Part shown: positions 7,781-15,690 of the stretch, piece by piece
Layout: every line of letters begins with the position of its first letter
Numbering within the stretch: the stretch's first letter is position 1
NCBI GenBank assembly: GCA_020721865.1
Contig: DYLW01000023.1
Location: 1 to 40,676, forward strand
DNA from: Leptospira biflexa
GTDB lineage: Bacteria > Spirochaetota > Leptospiria > Turneriellales > DYLW01
Reading direction: 5' to 3'
Length of the DNA stretch: 40,676 nt
The notes under the pieces: generated by a model
The model's input: the letters and a program-made list of their open reading frames with translations, nothing else
Told to the model about the DNA's origin: nothing
Database searches by the model: none
Program-made: the position numbers and the translations under genes

Positions 7781-8565
7781 TACTCTTCATCCTGTTGCTG
7801 CTTTAATTCCACCCTTTTCTTTGGATCCAGATAGCTGGAGAGTTTTTCCTCCACGATCCGTGGATTTTCCCCTGCCTGGATGGACAGGGCACCTTCCAGC
7901 ATGATGGATTTGACCACAACCTCTTCTGCTGTCCGGGCTTTTAGCTTGTTTACCACGGGGATAGCTATAATATTGGCCTCCAGCGATCCGTACAATGTGG
8001 TAATAAGTGCGGCAGCCATACCCCGTCCGATGGCGGCACTGTCCCCTCCCATATTTCCCAGCATCCCCACCAGACCAATGAGTGTTCCAATCATACCAAA
8101 AGCCGGACCCATATCACCCAATACCGCAAACCAGTCCCGATTTTCGGAATGTCGGGCCTCCATCGCGGAAAGGTCAATTTCCATTACGTTTCTTACCACA
8201 TCGGGATCGGTTCCGTCCACAATGAGCTGGAGAGCTTTCCGCATAAACGGATCATCCAGTTTATCCATATCATCTTCCAAAGCCAAAAGTCCATCCCTTC
8301 TGGCTTTTTCTGAAAAGCTGACGATCTCCTGGATTTTTTTCAAGGGGTTATAGGATGTCTGAGAAAAAATCATCTTGTAAAGTGACCAGGCTCGCTTGGT
8401 TTTATCAATGGGATTGGAAATAACCACAGATGCCAATGAACCAAAGAAGGTAATGAAAACAGACGGGATGTCAATAATCTGTTCAGCGGTCAAACCAGTA
8501 ATAATAATACCAAAAACAACCGCGACGACCGAAAGAATGGTTCCACCTAAAGATGCTATATCCAT
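7780..8565 (-). CDS. motA: MotA, flagellar stator subunit
   Basis: This 261-aa inner-membrane protein has four predicted helices: two near the N-terminus, then a cytoplasmic loop of roughly 100 residues, then two more helices in GDMGPAFGMIGTLIGLVGML and AAALITTLYGSLEANIIAIPV. The loop carries the family-typical segment ARRDGLLALEDDMDKLDDPFMRKALQ that contacts FliG. With MotB it couples ion flow to rotation. It starts 3 nt after flbD and overlaps motB by 1 nt, so the three genes are one unit. Confidence 0.96.
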   Translation of the reverse strand: MDIASLGGTILSVVAVVFGIIITGLTAEQIIDIPSVFITFFGSLASVVISNPIDKTKRAWSLYKMIFSQTSYNPLKKIQEIVSFSEKARRDGLLALEDDMDKLDDPFMRKALQLIVDGTDPDVVRNVMEIDLSAMEARHSENRDWFAVLGDMGPAFGMIGTLIGLVGMLGNMGGDSAAIGRGMAAALITTLYGSLEANIIAIPVVNKLKARTAEEVVVKSIMLEGALSIQAGENPRIVEEKLSSYLDPKKRVELKQQQDEE

Positions 8566-8568
8566 AAT

Positions 8569-8769
8569 TTACTCTGTCCTGGTTTTATTTAAAAAAATCA
8601 TACGGTTAAACTCGATTATACTCTTTACAATTTCGGAGGTTTTTTCCAAAACAATATATTTTTTTTCATTGGTTAATGTTATCACTGTATTTGGAGTCTC
8701 TTCCATGATCTCAATGAGATTGGGATTAATAAAAAACTCTGTTTTATTGAGCCGCGTCACTTTTATCAT
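8569..8769 (-). CDS. flbD: FlbD, small flagellar protein
   Basis: This 66-aa protein begins MIKVTRLN and contains INPNLIEIMEETPNTVITLTN, the core of the FlbD family found in flagellar operons of spirochaetes and Firmicutes. Its function is poorly defined and presumably linked to stator or hook assembly; it is distinct from the Caulobacter regulator of the same name. Two consecutive ATGs (8772 and 8769) are possible starts; the second fits the usual family beginning. It sits 3 nt before motA and about 40 nt after the DUF115 gene. The usual spirochaete neighbour flgE is not present upstream. Confidence 0.85.
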   Translation of the reverse strand: MIKVTRLNKTEFFINPNLIEIMEETPNTVITLTNEKKYIVLEKTSEIVKSIIEFNRMIFLNKTRTE

Positions 8770-8808
8770 CATTTGTGGTATCGGCAAAAGGGGCAAAAAA
8801 TTGAAACT

Positions 8809-9582
8809 TTATTGCCTCATTCTAAAAGGGTGAATAAATGGATGCTCCAGGCCCAAAGGGGTGTTATTATATATCTGAATATTATTTCTTACCGATTGGA
8901 GCAGATGTTCCATGTTATTTTTGGTTTTGCGAAATTCCATGCTTGTTTTTACAGCAAATCCTTCTCTTAATAAAGCGTAATCTGCTTTCGCAAGAACCAT
9001 GCCCATTTCCCTTGTTTCCATCCTGGCCAGATACGAGGTGGCAAAGGCCACTCTGGGATACGCATAGCGGTTGAAATACTGGGTATCCGGAAACGACAGA
9101 TCCAACCCGGCCAATTCCAGAATATACTCATCGGTGGCTGGCATTCTATTCTGAAAAACATCCAGAATCCAGAAAAGGGCCGCACCGGTGACTGTCCCCG
9201 GAGAGCGAAGCCGGGTGAAACCGCAGTCCGGGTCAAAATCCATGCAGAATGCAAAAACATTGGGTGCTTTTACGGGCAGATTCCCCGGATGGGCATGTCG
9301 GTAAAATGCAATATTCTCCCCGGAATCCAGCATGGACAGATATGAATGCCGTCTGGACTCCACTGAAAAAATAATTCTATTCCGGGGATTCCATCTTTTG
9401 ATAAACAATGTGGCAATGACATCCGCCAGCACAAAGGCATAATCATCATCCACCCAACCCCGGATATTTTCCTCCAGATAATCCAGGGAGGGCCCTCCGG
9501 AGACCAGAACCACCCGCCCCCCGGAAAGCAGCAGATTTGCCTGGGAGATGTCCTTTGCCGTAGGAAATGCTTTTTTATACAT
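8809..9582 (-). CDS. DUF115 / motility-associated glycosyltransferase-like protein
   Basis: This 257-aa protein shows the DUF115 signature VSGGPSLD near residue 30, followed by FVLADVIATLFIKRW and the later segment SPGTVTGAALFWILDVF plus LELAGLDLSF. Relatives include MptE-like proteins and 'motility-associated factor glycosyltransferase' proteins such as Maf, some of which glycosylate flagellins. Members are often longer, so this one is compact. ATG 9582 overlaps the amrA stop by 8 nt and has GAG(G) just before it; an upstream ATG at 9615 would overlap more. Its position between amrA and flbD makes a motility role likely (inference). Confidence 0.78.
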   Translation of the reverse strand: MYKKAFPTAKDISQANLLLSGGRVVLVSGGPSLDYLEENIRGWVDDDYAFVLADVIATLFIKRWNPRNRIIFSVESRRHSYLSMLDSGENIAFYRHAHPGNLPVKAPNVFAFCMDFDPDCGFTRLRSPGTVTGAALFWILDVFQNRMPATDEYILELAGLDLSFPDTQYFNRYAYPRVAFATSYLARMETREMGMVLAKADYALLREGFAVKTSMEFRKTKNNMEHLLQSVRNNIQIYNNTPLGLEHPFIHPFRMRQ

Positions 9583-10177
9583 CCTCAGTGTCTTCCGGGG
9601 AAATCTCCAGAGCATAATACCGCAAAACGGTGATCTTTTCCATCGGCTTATCCTCCGGAATACCGGCTTTTCTTTTCAGATGATAGACAAAACTCCGGGG
9701 TTCCGGCAGGGATTCCCACACGGAAGGCAGGAATGTGGCGGAACGGAAGCCGTCCCGGAGAATAAGACCGTCTCTTCCGGGTACAAGCTGTGTATAGAAA
9801 GATTCTTCATTGGAAAAAGAAAAGGGCACCGGCTCCGTGAGGATGGAAACAGAGAGATGCAAGACCGACCATTCTTCCGGGGTTAAGGGCAGGAAACGGG
9901 AATCCTGGAAAGCGGCAGCATAGGCATTGTGTGCCACATCGGAAATAAGAGGACGGGTGGCCACAATACTGCCAATGCAACCCCGTAAATCCGTTCTTTT
10001 CTTCAGGGTGACAAAAGTGGCTCGTTTTTCCCGTAAGGCGGTGGGAAAATCTTCCGGGTCCACAGGCATCTCTTTTTTATGCTCCCAAAAATAACGGATG
10101 GATTTTGCGGCCGTATCCAGAATCAAAGCCTTTTCTTCGCGGGAATAGGGATTTGCTTGATATTCATTCTTTATCAT
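9575..10177 (-). CDS. amrA: AmrA, AMMECR1-domain protein of the AmmeMemoRadiSam system
   Basis: This 200-aa protein is an AMMECR1 homologue. The signature LRGCIGS is at residues 64-70, preceded by ATFVTLKK and followed by RPLISDVAHNAYAAAFQDSRF; the C-terminal LPSVWE segment also fits. The biochemical role of the family is not established, although it is conserved from archaea to man. The start at 10177 is chosen because GAGG lies 6 nt upstream and the overlap with amrB is a modest 14 nt; the frame extends further upstream inside amrB. Co-oriented with amrB and with the DUF115-flagellar run. Confidence 0.9.
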   Translation of the reverse strand: MIKNEYQANPYSREEKALILDTAAKSIRYFWEHKKEMPVDPEDFPTALREKRATFVTLKKRTDLRGCIGSIVATRPLISDVAHNAYAAAFQDSRFLPLTPEEWSVLHLSVSILTEPVPFSFSNEESFYTQLVPGRDGLILRDGFRSATFLPSVWESLPEPRSFVYHLKRKAGIPEDKPMEKITVLRYYALEISPEDTEDV

Positions 10178-10994
10178 TCTTGTCCTCATAAAACAGAAAA
10201 GATCCATAACCCACCACCCGGGAATAATCCCCGGACACTTCCCCGGAATTACGGTACTCTGTCTGGATCCCTTTCCAACCGTATTCTTTGGCCATGAGAA
10301 GAAAACCCCGGATTCCTGTCCGTCCGCAGGCAGATTCATAATCCAGATCTTCCGGGGTCAGGGACACGATAGCCCGGGCGGTCTCACTGTCTTTCCGGCG
10401 GGCGGAACCATCGTCCAGAAAATGACTCATATCACTGCTCAGGATAAAAAAACTCCGGAATTGTTTACCCACAAAAGAAAATACCTCCTTGAGTCTCTCC
10501 GGGGCGATTTCCCCTGTCACTAATGGCAAAATTTTGACACGGGGAAAATATCTACGAATAAAGGGAAGCTGGACTTCCAGAGAATGCTCGGTTTCAAATG
10601 CCGCCCGGTATGATTTTGCGTGCTTTTCATGAAGGATGGCGTCCACTGCTCCCCGGTCAATGGGGACTTCCCCACCGGGAATCTGGTACGCATCTTCCAT
10701 TAAGGTGGAAATCCCGGAAAATCCCACCCGGTGCGAAGGAGCCACCACCACAAAAAGAGCATCATCCAGCCATGCTCCCCATTCCCTCACAATCCCCCGA
10801 TAGATATTCAGGGCAACCTGTCCAGAATACATATAACCGGCATGGGGAACAATAATCCCGTGCGGTAAAACATCCGGCGGAAACGGGATGGGTGTGGCCA
10901 GGTTTTCCATCTTTTCCAGAGTTTTCCTCAAAGCAACGGGATTTTCCGGATAAAAGCTGCCCGCCACCCGGGAAGAAAATATTCTTTCCGCCAT
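10164..10994 (-). CDS. amrB: AmrB, Memo-like protein of the AmmeMemoRadiSam system
   Basis: This 276-aa protein is a full-length Memo homologue, a family related to non-haem iron and LigB-like dioxygenases. Likely metal ligands by comparison with human MEMO1 are H51 (VPHAGY), H88 (APSHRVGF), H191 (SSDMSHF) and C223 (ACGRTGI). The conserved EHSLEVQLPF segment is at 136-145. The ligand set is intact, so metal binding and redox or hydrolytic activity is plausible, but no bacterial reaction is firmly assigned. It starts 34 bp from the divergent amrS and overlaps amrA by 14 nt. Confidence 0.92.
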   Translation of the reverse strand: MAERIFSSRVAGSFYPENPVALRKTLEKMENLATPIPFPPDVLPHGIIVPHAGYMYSGQVALNIYRGIVREWGAWLDDALFVVVAPSHRVGFSGISTLMEDAYQIPGGEVPIDRGAVDAILHEKHAKSYRAAFETEHSLEVQLPFIRRYFPRVKILPLVTGEIAPERLKEVFSFVGKQFRSFFILSSDMSHFLDDGSARRKDSETARAIVSLTPEDLDYESACGRTGIRGFLLMAKEYGWKGIQTEYRNSGEVSGDYSRVVGYGSFLFYEDKNDKE

Positions 10995-11028
10995 AGTTTT
11001 ATTTTATAAACCATCTTCTCCCCGTCAA

Positions 11029-12048
11029 ATGGATTTGCGGTGGTGGTATATGGCGGAAGATAAAGTAACCTGCGATTTGTGTCCCCGGAACTGCCGTTTA
11101 AAAGACGGACAGGCCGGATTTTGCCGGATACGTAAAAACGAAGGCGGAAAAATTGTTTTAACGGACTATGGCTACATCACCTCCATCCAGATTGACCCGG
11201 TGGAAAAAAAACCCCTCTATCATTTCCTGCCGGGAGAAAAAGTCCTATCCATTGGAATGCAAGGCTGTAATCTGTACTGTAAATTCTGCCAGAACCATTC
11301 CATTGCCCATCCGGATAAAGGCCAAGTTTCGGCCTTGGAGACTTTTTACAAAAAAAATATGAATCCGGAATTCATTGTTTCCCTGGCAAATCATGAAAAA
11401 ATTCCCATGATTGCCTTTACCTACAATGAGCCCATCATCGCTCTGGAGTTTGTCCAGGATACCTTTTCTTTAGCACGACAAAACGAAATAAAAAATGTTG
11501 TAGTGACCAATGGGTATATCTCCCCAAAATATTTTGATCCATTTTTTGAGGATGTGGATGCGGCTAATATTGATTTGAAATTTTTCCGGGAAGAAAAATA
11601 CAGAAAATATGCCAGCGGGTCACTCCAAACAGTGCTGGATACCATTCAATATGTTTACTCGAGAAAGATAGCACTGGAGATCACCACTCTAATCATTCCG
11701 GGGGTCAATGATTCTGATGAGGAAATAGGGGATATTGCCACATGGATTTCCCGGAATCTTTCCCCATCCATCCCGTTGCATTTGTCCGCATTCCATCCGG
11801 ATTTTAAAATGCTGGAATTTCCTGCCACTTCCCCGGATGTCCTAACCCATCTTCAAAAAGTGGCCAAAGACGCCGGGTTGAATCATGTGTACACAGGAAA
11901 TATCCAATCCGAAAATAATCTCCTCTGCCCCCGTTGTGGAAAAACGCTTATCACAAGACATATTTATCAGATTAAATTAGACGCCGAATTTAGAGATACA
12001 AAAAAATGCCCGGATTGTGGGATGGAAATCTCGGACATCCATCTTTGA
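11029..12048 (+). CDS. amrS: AmrS, radical SAM protein of the AmmeMemoRadiSam system
   Basis: This 339-aa radical SAM enzyme carries the 4Fe-4S motif CNLYCKFC (C80, C84, C87). It also has an N-terminal Cys cluster (CDLCPRNC ... GFC, C15-C32) and a C-terminal zinc-ribbon-like pair (CPRCGK, CPDCGM). This is the AmmeMemoRadiSam/PflA-like architecture, encoded beside AMMECR1 and Memo genes as expected. The substrate is unknown. No ribosome-binding site precedes ATG 11029; an in-frame ATG at 11050 follows a GGTGGTGG run and may be the true start. Divergent from amrB with only 34 bp between, so the two halves must share a compact control region. Confidence 0.92.
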   Translation: MDLRWWYMAEDKVTCDLCPRNCRLKDGQAGFCRIRKNEGGKIVLTDYGYITSIQIDPVEKKPLYHFLPGEKVLSIGMQGCNLYCKFCQNHSIAHPDKGQVSALETFYKKNMNPEFIVSLANHEKIPMIAFTYNEPIIALEFVQDTFSLARQNEIKNVVVTNGYISPKYFDPFFEDVDAANIDLKFFREEKYRKYASGSLQTVLDTIQYVYSRKIALEITTLIIPGVNDSDEEIGDIATWISRNLSPSIPLHLSAFHPDFKMLEFPATSPDVLTHLQKVAKDAGLNHVYTGNIQSENNLLCPRCGKTLITRHIYQIKLDAEFRDTKKCPDCGMEISDIHL

Positions 12049-12083
12049 AACTTGAATAATCACCAAAAAAATTTACCGTTTTA

Positions 12084-12136
12084 TATAATTTTCTAAAAAA
12101 TATCTGCAAATGGGCGATAATAATTATGTCACATAA
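12084..12136 (+). promoter_or_regulatory. Consensus -10 and perfect 13-bp palindrome before a small gene
   Basis: TATAAT lies at 12084-12089 in an AT-rich leader, without a clear -35 box. Downstream, at 12124-12136, is TTATGTCACATAA, whose 6-nt arms are perfectly inverted around a central C. It lies 24 nt upstream of ATG 12160 and so would fall in the transcribed leader, a typical repressor position. The core TTATGTCACA also occurs in the motB-fliL gap and in the 35-bp repeats. An operator is inferred; no regulator can be named. Confidence 0.45.
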
Positions 12137-12159
12137 AAAACCAACGACGGAGTCCCCCC

Positions 12160-12396
12160 ATGAAAAGAAAAAATGATCTGATCCAGAGAGAAGAAATCCC
12201 CTTTAAAAAAACCCTCCAGAGTTATCTGAAACACCGGGGTCTGGAAATTGAACTCCAGTTGAAAAGCGGTGAAATTGTCACAGTGGATAACAACCTTTTA
12301 CACGTGGATGAGCATAAAATATCGCTAACCCACGGCGGAAAATTGATGAACATAACGTTCAATGACATATCTTCCGCCGACATCTTTGCTTATTAA
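12160..12396 (+). CDS. Small protein, 78 aa, possibly Sm-like
   Basis: This protein is not recognised with certainty. It has a helical N-terminus (REEIPFKKTLQSYLKHRG) followed by a strand-rich region: EIELQLKSGEIVTVD, NNLLHVDEHKISLTH, KLMNITFNDISSADIF. A short helix followed by five strands, with G-E-I-V after the first strand, is reminiscent of the Sm/LSm fold (Hfq group), but the Hfq RNA-binding motifs are not evident. GGAG lies 7 nt before the ATG, which supports expression. It stands alone behind its own putative promoter and palindrome, and it is convergent with the cyclase gene, 3 nt apart. Confidence 0.7.
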   Translation: MKRKNDLIQREEIPFKKTLQSYLKHRGLEIELQLKSGEIVTVDNNLLHVDEHKISLTHGGKLMNITFNDISSADIFAY

Positions 12397-12399
12397 ATA

Positions 12400-14832
12400 T
12401 TAAAGTTCCACAGCCCGGTACCGTTCAAAATCTTCCTGATTGATAACATCCAGGAGTTCATAAATACGTACCGGTTCATTCTTTCCTTTCACTTTAATTA
12501 AATCCAGCTCTCTGGTGATGACCTTGTCCTTCACATGTTCATAGGTGAATTCTGATATAATGATCCGGGTTCCGTATACCTTATTGGTTCCTTCCAGACG
12601 GGAACCCAAGTTAATGGTATCCCCCATCACGGTATAATCCATCCGGTGAGTGGAACCCATATTCCCCACAACGGCATCCCCCGTATTCAAACCAATACCG
12701 ATGTTGATTATGGGTAGCTTCTGGTCTTTCCATTTTTCCTGAAGTTTATTCAGAGTGTCCATTTGTTTCAGGGAGGCAAGGCAGGCCATATAGGCGTGTT
12801 CTTCCATCGGCAGAGGTGCCCCCCAGAAAGCCATGATGGCATCTCCCATATACTTATCCACGGTACCTTTGTACGCAAGGACAATTTCTGTCATTTCAGA
12901 AAGATAATCATTCAGCAGGTTCACCAGGCTTTCCGGGCTCAGGCTTTCCGATATGGTGGTAAACCCACGGATGTCAGAGAAGAAAATCGTGATTGTCTTT
13001 TTCTCCCCCCCCAGTTTCAGGGCATCCGGATGAGCCAGAAGCTGGTTCACCACGTCCTTGGAAACAAACTTGGAGAAAGTGGACCGGATATATTTTACAT
13101 TTTCCTCTTCTGTTAAAACCTTGTATCCAATGATCGCAATCAGGGAAACCAAAGCTTCCACAAATAGGGAGAGAAAAACATGCATATACTGCATGGTTAT
13201 AAACACCATGATGGCTTCCGCTGTGAACGCCACCACAAAAACCACCACCCAGATGATGACAAATTTAATGTTATAGCGCGGGACAATATAGCCCAGAGCC
13301 ACCGCAAGCAGCAGATATATGATATAATTCAGCCACTCCGGGGCGAAAAAAACATAATCCTGGTTGAGTATCGTGTTAAGGGCATTAGCGTGGTGCTCAA
13401 TCCCAGCAGTGGGACCAAAGGGGCTGGGGTGTACGTCTTTTGCAACCCCGGTGGCATAATACATAGCCACCAGAAGAATCTTATTGATAAAAGGATCCCT
13501 CCCCTCTTTCCCAAATTCCCCGGCTGGAGCATCCGCGATATTGATGAAAGACTGGGAACGAAATGTCTGGGTGGGAGGCCCGATAAAATTAATATTCATG
13601 AATCCTTGCTCATCGATGGGTATGGTAATCACCCTCTCCGGATTGGGTTTGGTCATAATATCGTGCTCAATGGTCGCCAGCTCTCCGTCTTTCCATATTT
13701 CAAATTTTATTGTTTTTTTGGGGATGTTCTTTATTTTGATATAATCACCCAGCTTTACTTCCACATCCCTGGATACATCAATTCCAAAATAATTGGCCGC
13801 TATTATGAGGTCAATATTGGGATAAATATTATTCTTCCACTTAATGACCAAAGGCATTTTACGATTCATACCATCGCTTTCCAGGCGGATATTCGCAAAT
13901 CCCATACCAGCAACAGCTTTTCCAATGGACTGCATGGGAGGCTCCGGATGGCTGATCCATTCCGGATACGAGTTGTATTGCGTTTCCACCACATTGTTGA
14001 TCCGGAATCTGTCCAGCTCCTGGATACGGGGCATGATCACCTGGTTAAAATAATCTATGTCATTGGGAGGCAGGGTCTCAAAGCTGTAGTCCACTACCAC
14101 CTTTTTACTTTTCTTCACTGTTTCCGAAAAAAGGGCGGTGGCCCGTACCATCTCCGCATAGGATATGGCTATATTTCTCCTTTTGTTGTTATACAAGGAA
14201 TCAAGAATCTGGTAGCGGATTTCATCGGACAGATTCAGAAGCCCATAATTATTCTTCACCTCATCCACAAAGAAAATATCAAACATAATAGTGGAAACCT
14301 TGGAACCATCCAGGGCTTTCAGCAGATTCGCATATTTTTCCCAGGAAAAAGGATATCCCTGGTACTGATTGACCGTATTATTATCAATACCTATGATTTC
14401 TATGGCCGGATGGGCACGCGGGCTGAACACGGTGGTGGAAACCCGGGGATCATTGGCATAGTCCACCGGCAAAACCTGACCGGAGGCAAGACGGAAGCGA
14501 AGGTCTTTTCCAAAACTTTCAATGGGCTCCAGAATGTTCAGATACCGATGGGTCAGGATAAAAACAATCCCCACGACAACAGCCAGGAACATTCCCATGG
14601 TATTCTTTCTATCCAAGCCCAGAAAATTGACCTGCACCAATACCAGATACACTCCATAGAAAAACCCAAATACTCCCAAGGTCATAAACAACAGAATGAT
14701 ATCTGCCCAGTTCTCGGTTAATTTTGGGTCTAATACAACGGACAAAATCCAAGTCACTATTCCCACGAAGAGTAACACATAAGAGGCAATTGCCATGCCG
14801 GTGAGCCATTCGCTCTTTTTTTCATCAGACAT
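12400..14832 (-). CDS. CHASE2-domain class III adenylate cyclase
   Basis: This 810-aa membrane sensor makes cAMP from ATP. N-terminal helices (within about the first 105 residues) lead to an extracytoplasmic CHASE2 domain (about 105-430) of unknown ligand, then three helices (about 505-590) and a cytoplasmic catalytic domain (about 610-780). Catalytic features are complete: metal-binding D620 (FSDIRGFT) and D664 (KYMGDA), K660 for base selection, and N741 and R745 in DTINLGSRLEG. K with T in the YTVMGD segment suggests ATP rather than GTP. ATG 14832 is preferred over a TTG at 14865 that has no ribosome-binding site. It is divergent from sdhC across 168 bp. Confidence 0.92.
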   Translation of the reverse strand: MSDEKKSEWLTGMAIASYVLLFVGIVTWILSVVLDPKLTENWADIILLFMTLGVFGFFYGVYLVLVQVNFLGLDRKNTMGMFLAVVVGIVFILTHRYLNILEPIESFGKDLRFRLASGQVLPVDYANDPRVSTTVFSPRAHPAIEIIGIDNNTVNQYQGYPFSWEKYANLLKALDGSKVSTIMFDIFFVDEVKNNYGLLNLSDEIRYQILDSLYNNKRRNIAISYAEMVRATALFSETVKKSKKVVVDYSFETLPPNDIDYFNQVIMPRIQELDRFRINNVVETQYNSYPEWISHPEPPMQSIGKAVAGMGFANIRLESDGMNRKMPLVIKWKNNIYPNIDLIIAANYFGIDVSRDVEVKLGDYIKIKNIPKKTIKFEIWKDGELATIEHDIMTKPNPERVITIPIDEQGFMNINFIGPPTQTFRSQSFINIADAPAGEFGKEGRDPFINKILLVAMYYATGVAKDVHPSPFGPTAGIEHHANALNTILNQDYVFFAPEWLNYIIYLLLAVALGYIVPRYNIKFVIIWVVVFVVAFTAEAIMVFITMQYMHVFLSLFVEALVSLIAIIGYKVLTEEENVKYIRSTFSKFVSKDVVNQLLAHPDALKLGGEKKTITIFFSDIRGFTTISESLSPESLVNLLNDYLSEMTEIVLAYKGTVDKYMGDAIMAFWGAPLPMEEHAYMACLASLKQMDTLNKLQEKWKDQKLPIINIGIGLNTGDAVVGNMGSTHRMDYTVMGDTINLGSRLEGTNKVYGTRIIISEFTYEHVKDKVITRELDLIKVKGKNEPVRIYELLDVINQEDFERYRAVEL

Positions 14833-15000
14833 GGACCAGAATTTCCAGTTTAATGGAAACGGCAAGGAATTTTTTATTCCATCGGATTTTCCCGGCAGAA
14901 AATCCCGAACCCATGGGATTTATTCAGTCTGCAAATTTTTATTCGTTTTTTTCTTGTCACCGGATAGCTCATTTCAATGTTGATCCGTAAATAACAAAAA

Positions 15001-15675
15001 ATGGATGGAAAAATGAATTGGATAGGAAGAATGATAGCATCCCCATTGGCAAAAAAATGGGTGATGGGTTTAACAGGTTTGTTTTTAGTTTCTTTCTTGT
15101 TAGTGCATTTGTCCGGTAATTTTTCATTATTCAAAAATGACCAGGGTGTGGCGTTTAATGCGTATTCGCATTTTATGACCTCAAGCCCCCTCATTAAAGT
15201 AATGGAATACGGGCTGGTGCTGGGATTTTTACTGCACATTCTGCAATCTTTGTATTTAACTATACAAAATTATTCTGCCAGACCAGTGCGGTATGCGGTT
15301 CCCAGCTCAGGAGATAGCAGCTCCTGGAATTCAAGAAATATGGGGCTAACGGGTAGCTTTATTCTTGCCTTCCTGCTGGTGCACTTTAACAGTTTTGTGG
15401 TCACGTACAGGATCACAAAAGAATCTGAAAATATTTATCAGATTGTTGTGAATGCGTTCCAGAGCGGATGGGGCGGATGGTACTGGTTGTTTTATGTGTT
15501 TTCCATGGTAATCCTTGGGCTGCACCTGAACCACGGTTTCCAGAGTGCGTTCCAGACGTTTGGGATAAACCACAAAAGATATACCCCAATCATTAAGGGA
15601 TTTGGATGGATTTATTCGGTAGCGGTTCCGTTAGGGTTTGCGACCATGCCGGTCTATTTCCGTTTTTTTAATTAA
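15001..15675 (+). CDS. sdhC: SdhC, type-B cytochrome b subunit of succinate dehydrogenase
   Basis: This 224-aa membrane anchor has five predicted helices, as in the Bacteroidetes/Bacillus/Wolinella-type b558 family. It carries haem quinone electrons between SdhB and the membrane quinone. Candidate haem ligands include H36 (LLVHLSGN), H79 (GFLLHILQ), H128 (LVHFNSF) and H175/H178 (LHLNHGFQSAFQ), enough for a di-haem arrangement. ATG 15001 has no ribosome-binding site; an in-frame ATG at 15013 follows GGATGG and could be the start. SdhC is followed by sdhA after 15 nt; there is no sdhD, as expected for this type. Confidence 0.93.
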   Translation: MDGKMNWIGRMIASPLAKKWVMGLTGLFLVSFLLVHLSGNFSLFKNDQGVAFNAYSHFMTSSPLIKVMEYGLVLGFLLHILQSLYLTIQNYSARPVRYAVPSSGDSSSWNSRNMGLTGSFILAFLLVHFNSFVVTYRITKESENIYQIVVNAFQSGWGGWYWLFYVFSMVILGLHLNHGFQSAFQTFGINHKRYTPIIKGFGWIYSVAVPLGFATMPVYFRFFN

Positions 15676-15690
15676 TTTCAAGGAGTCATT

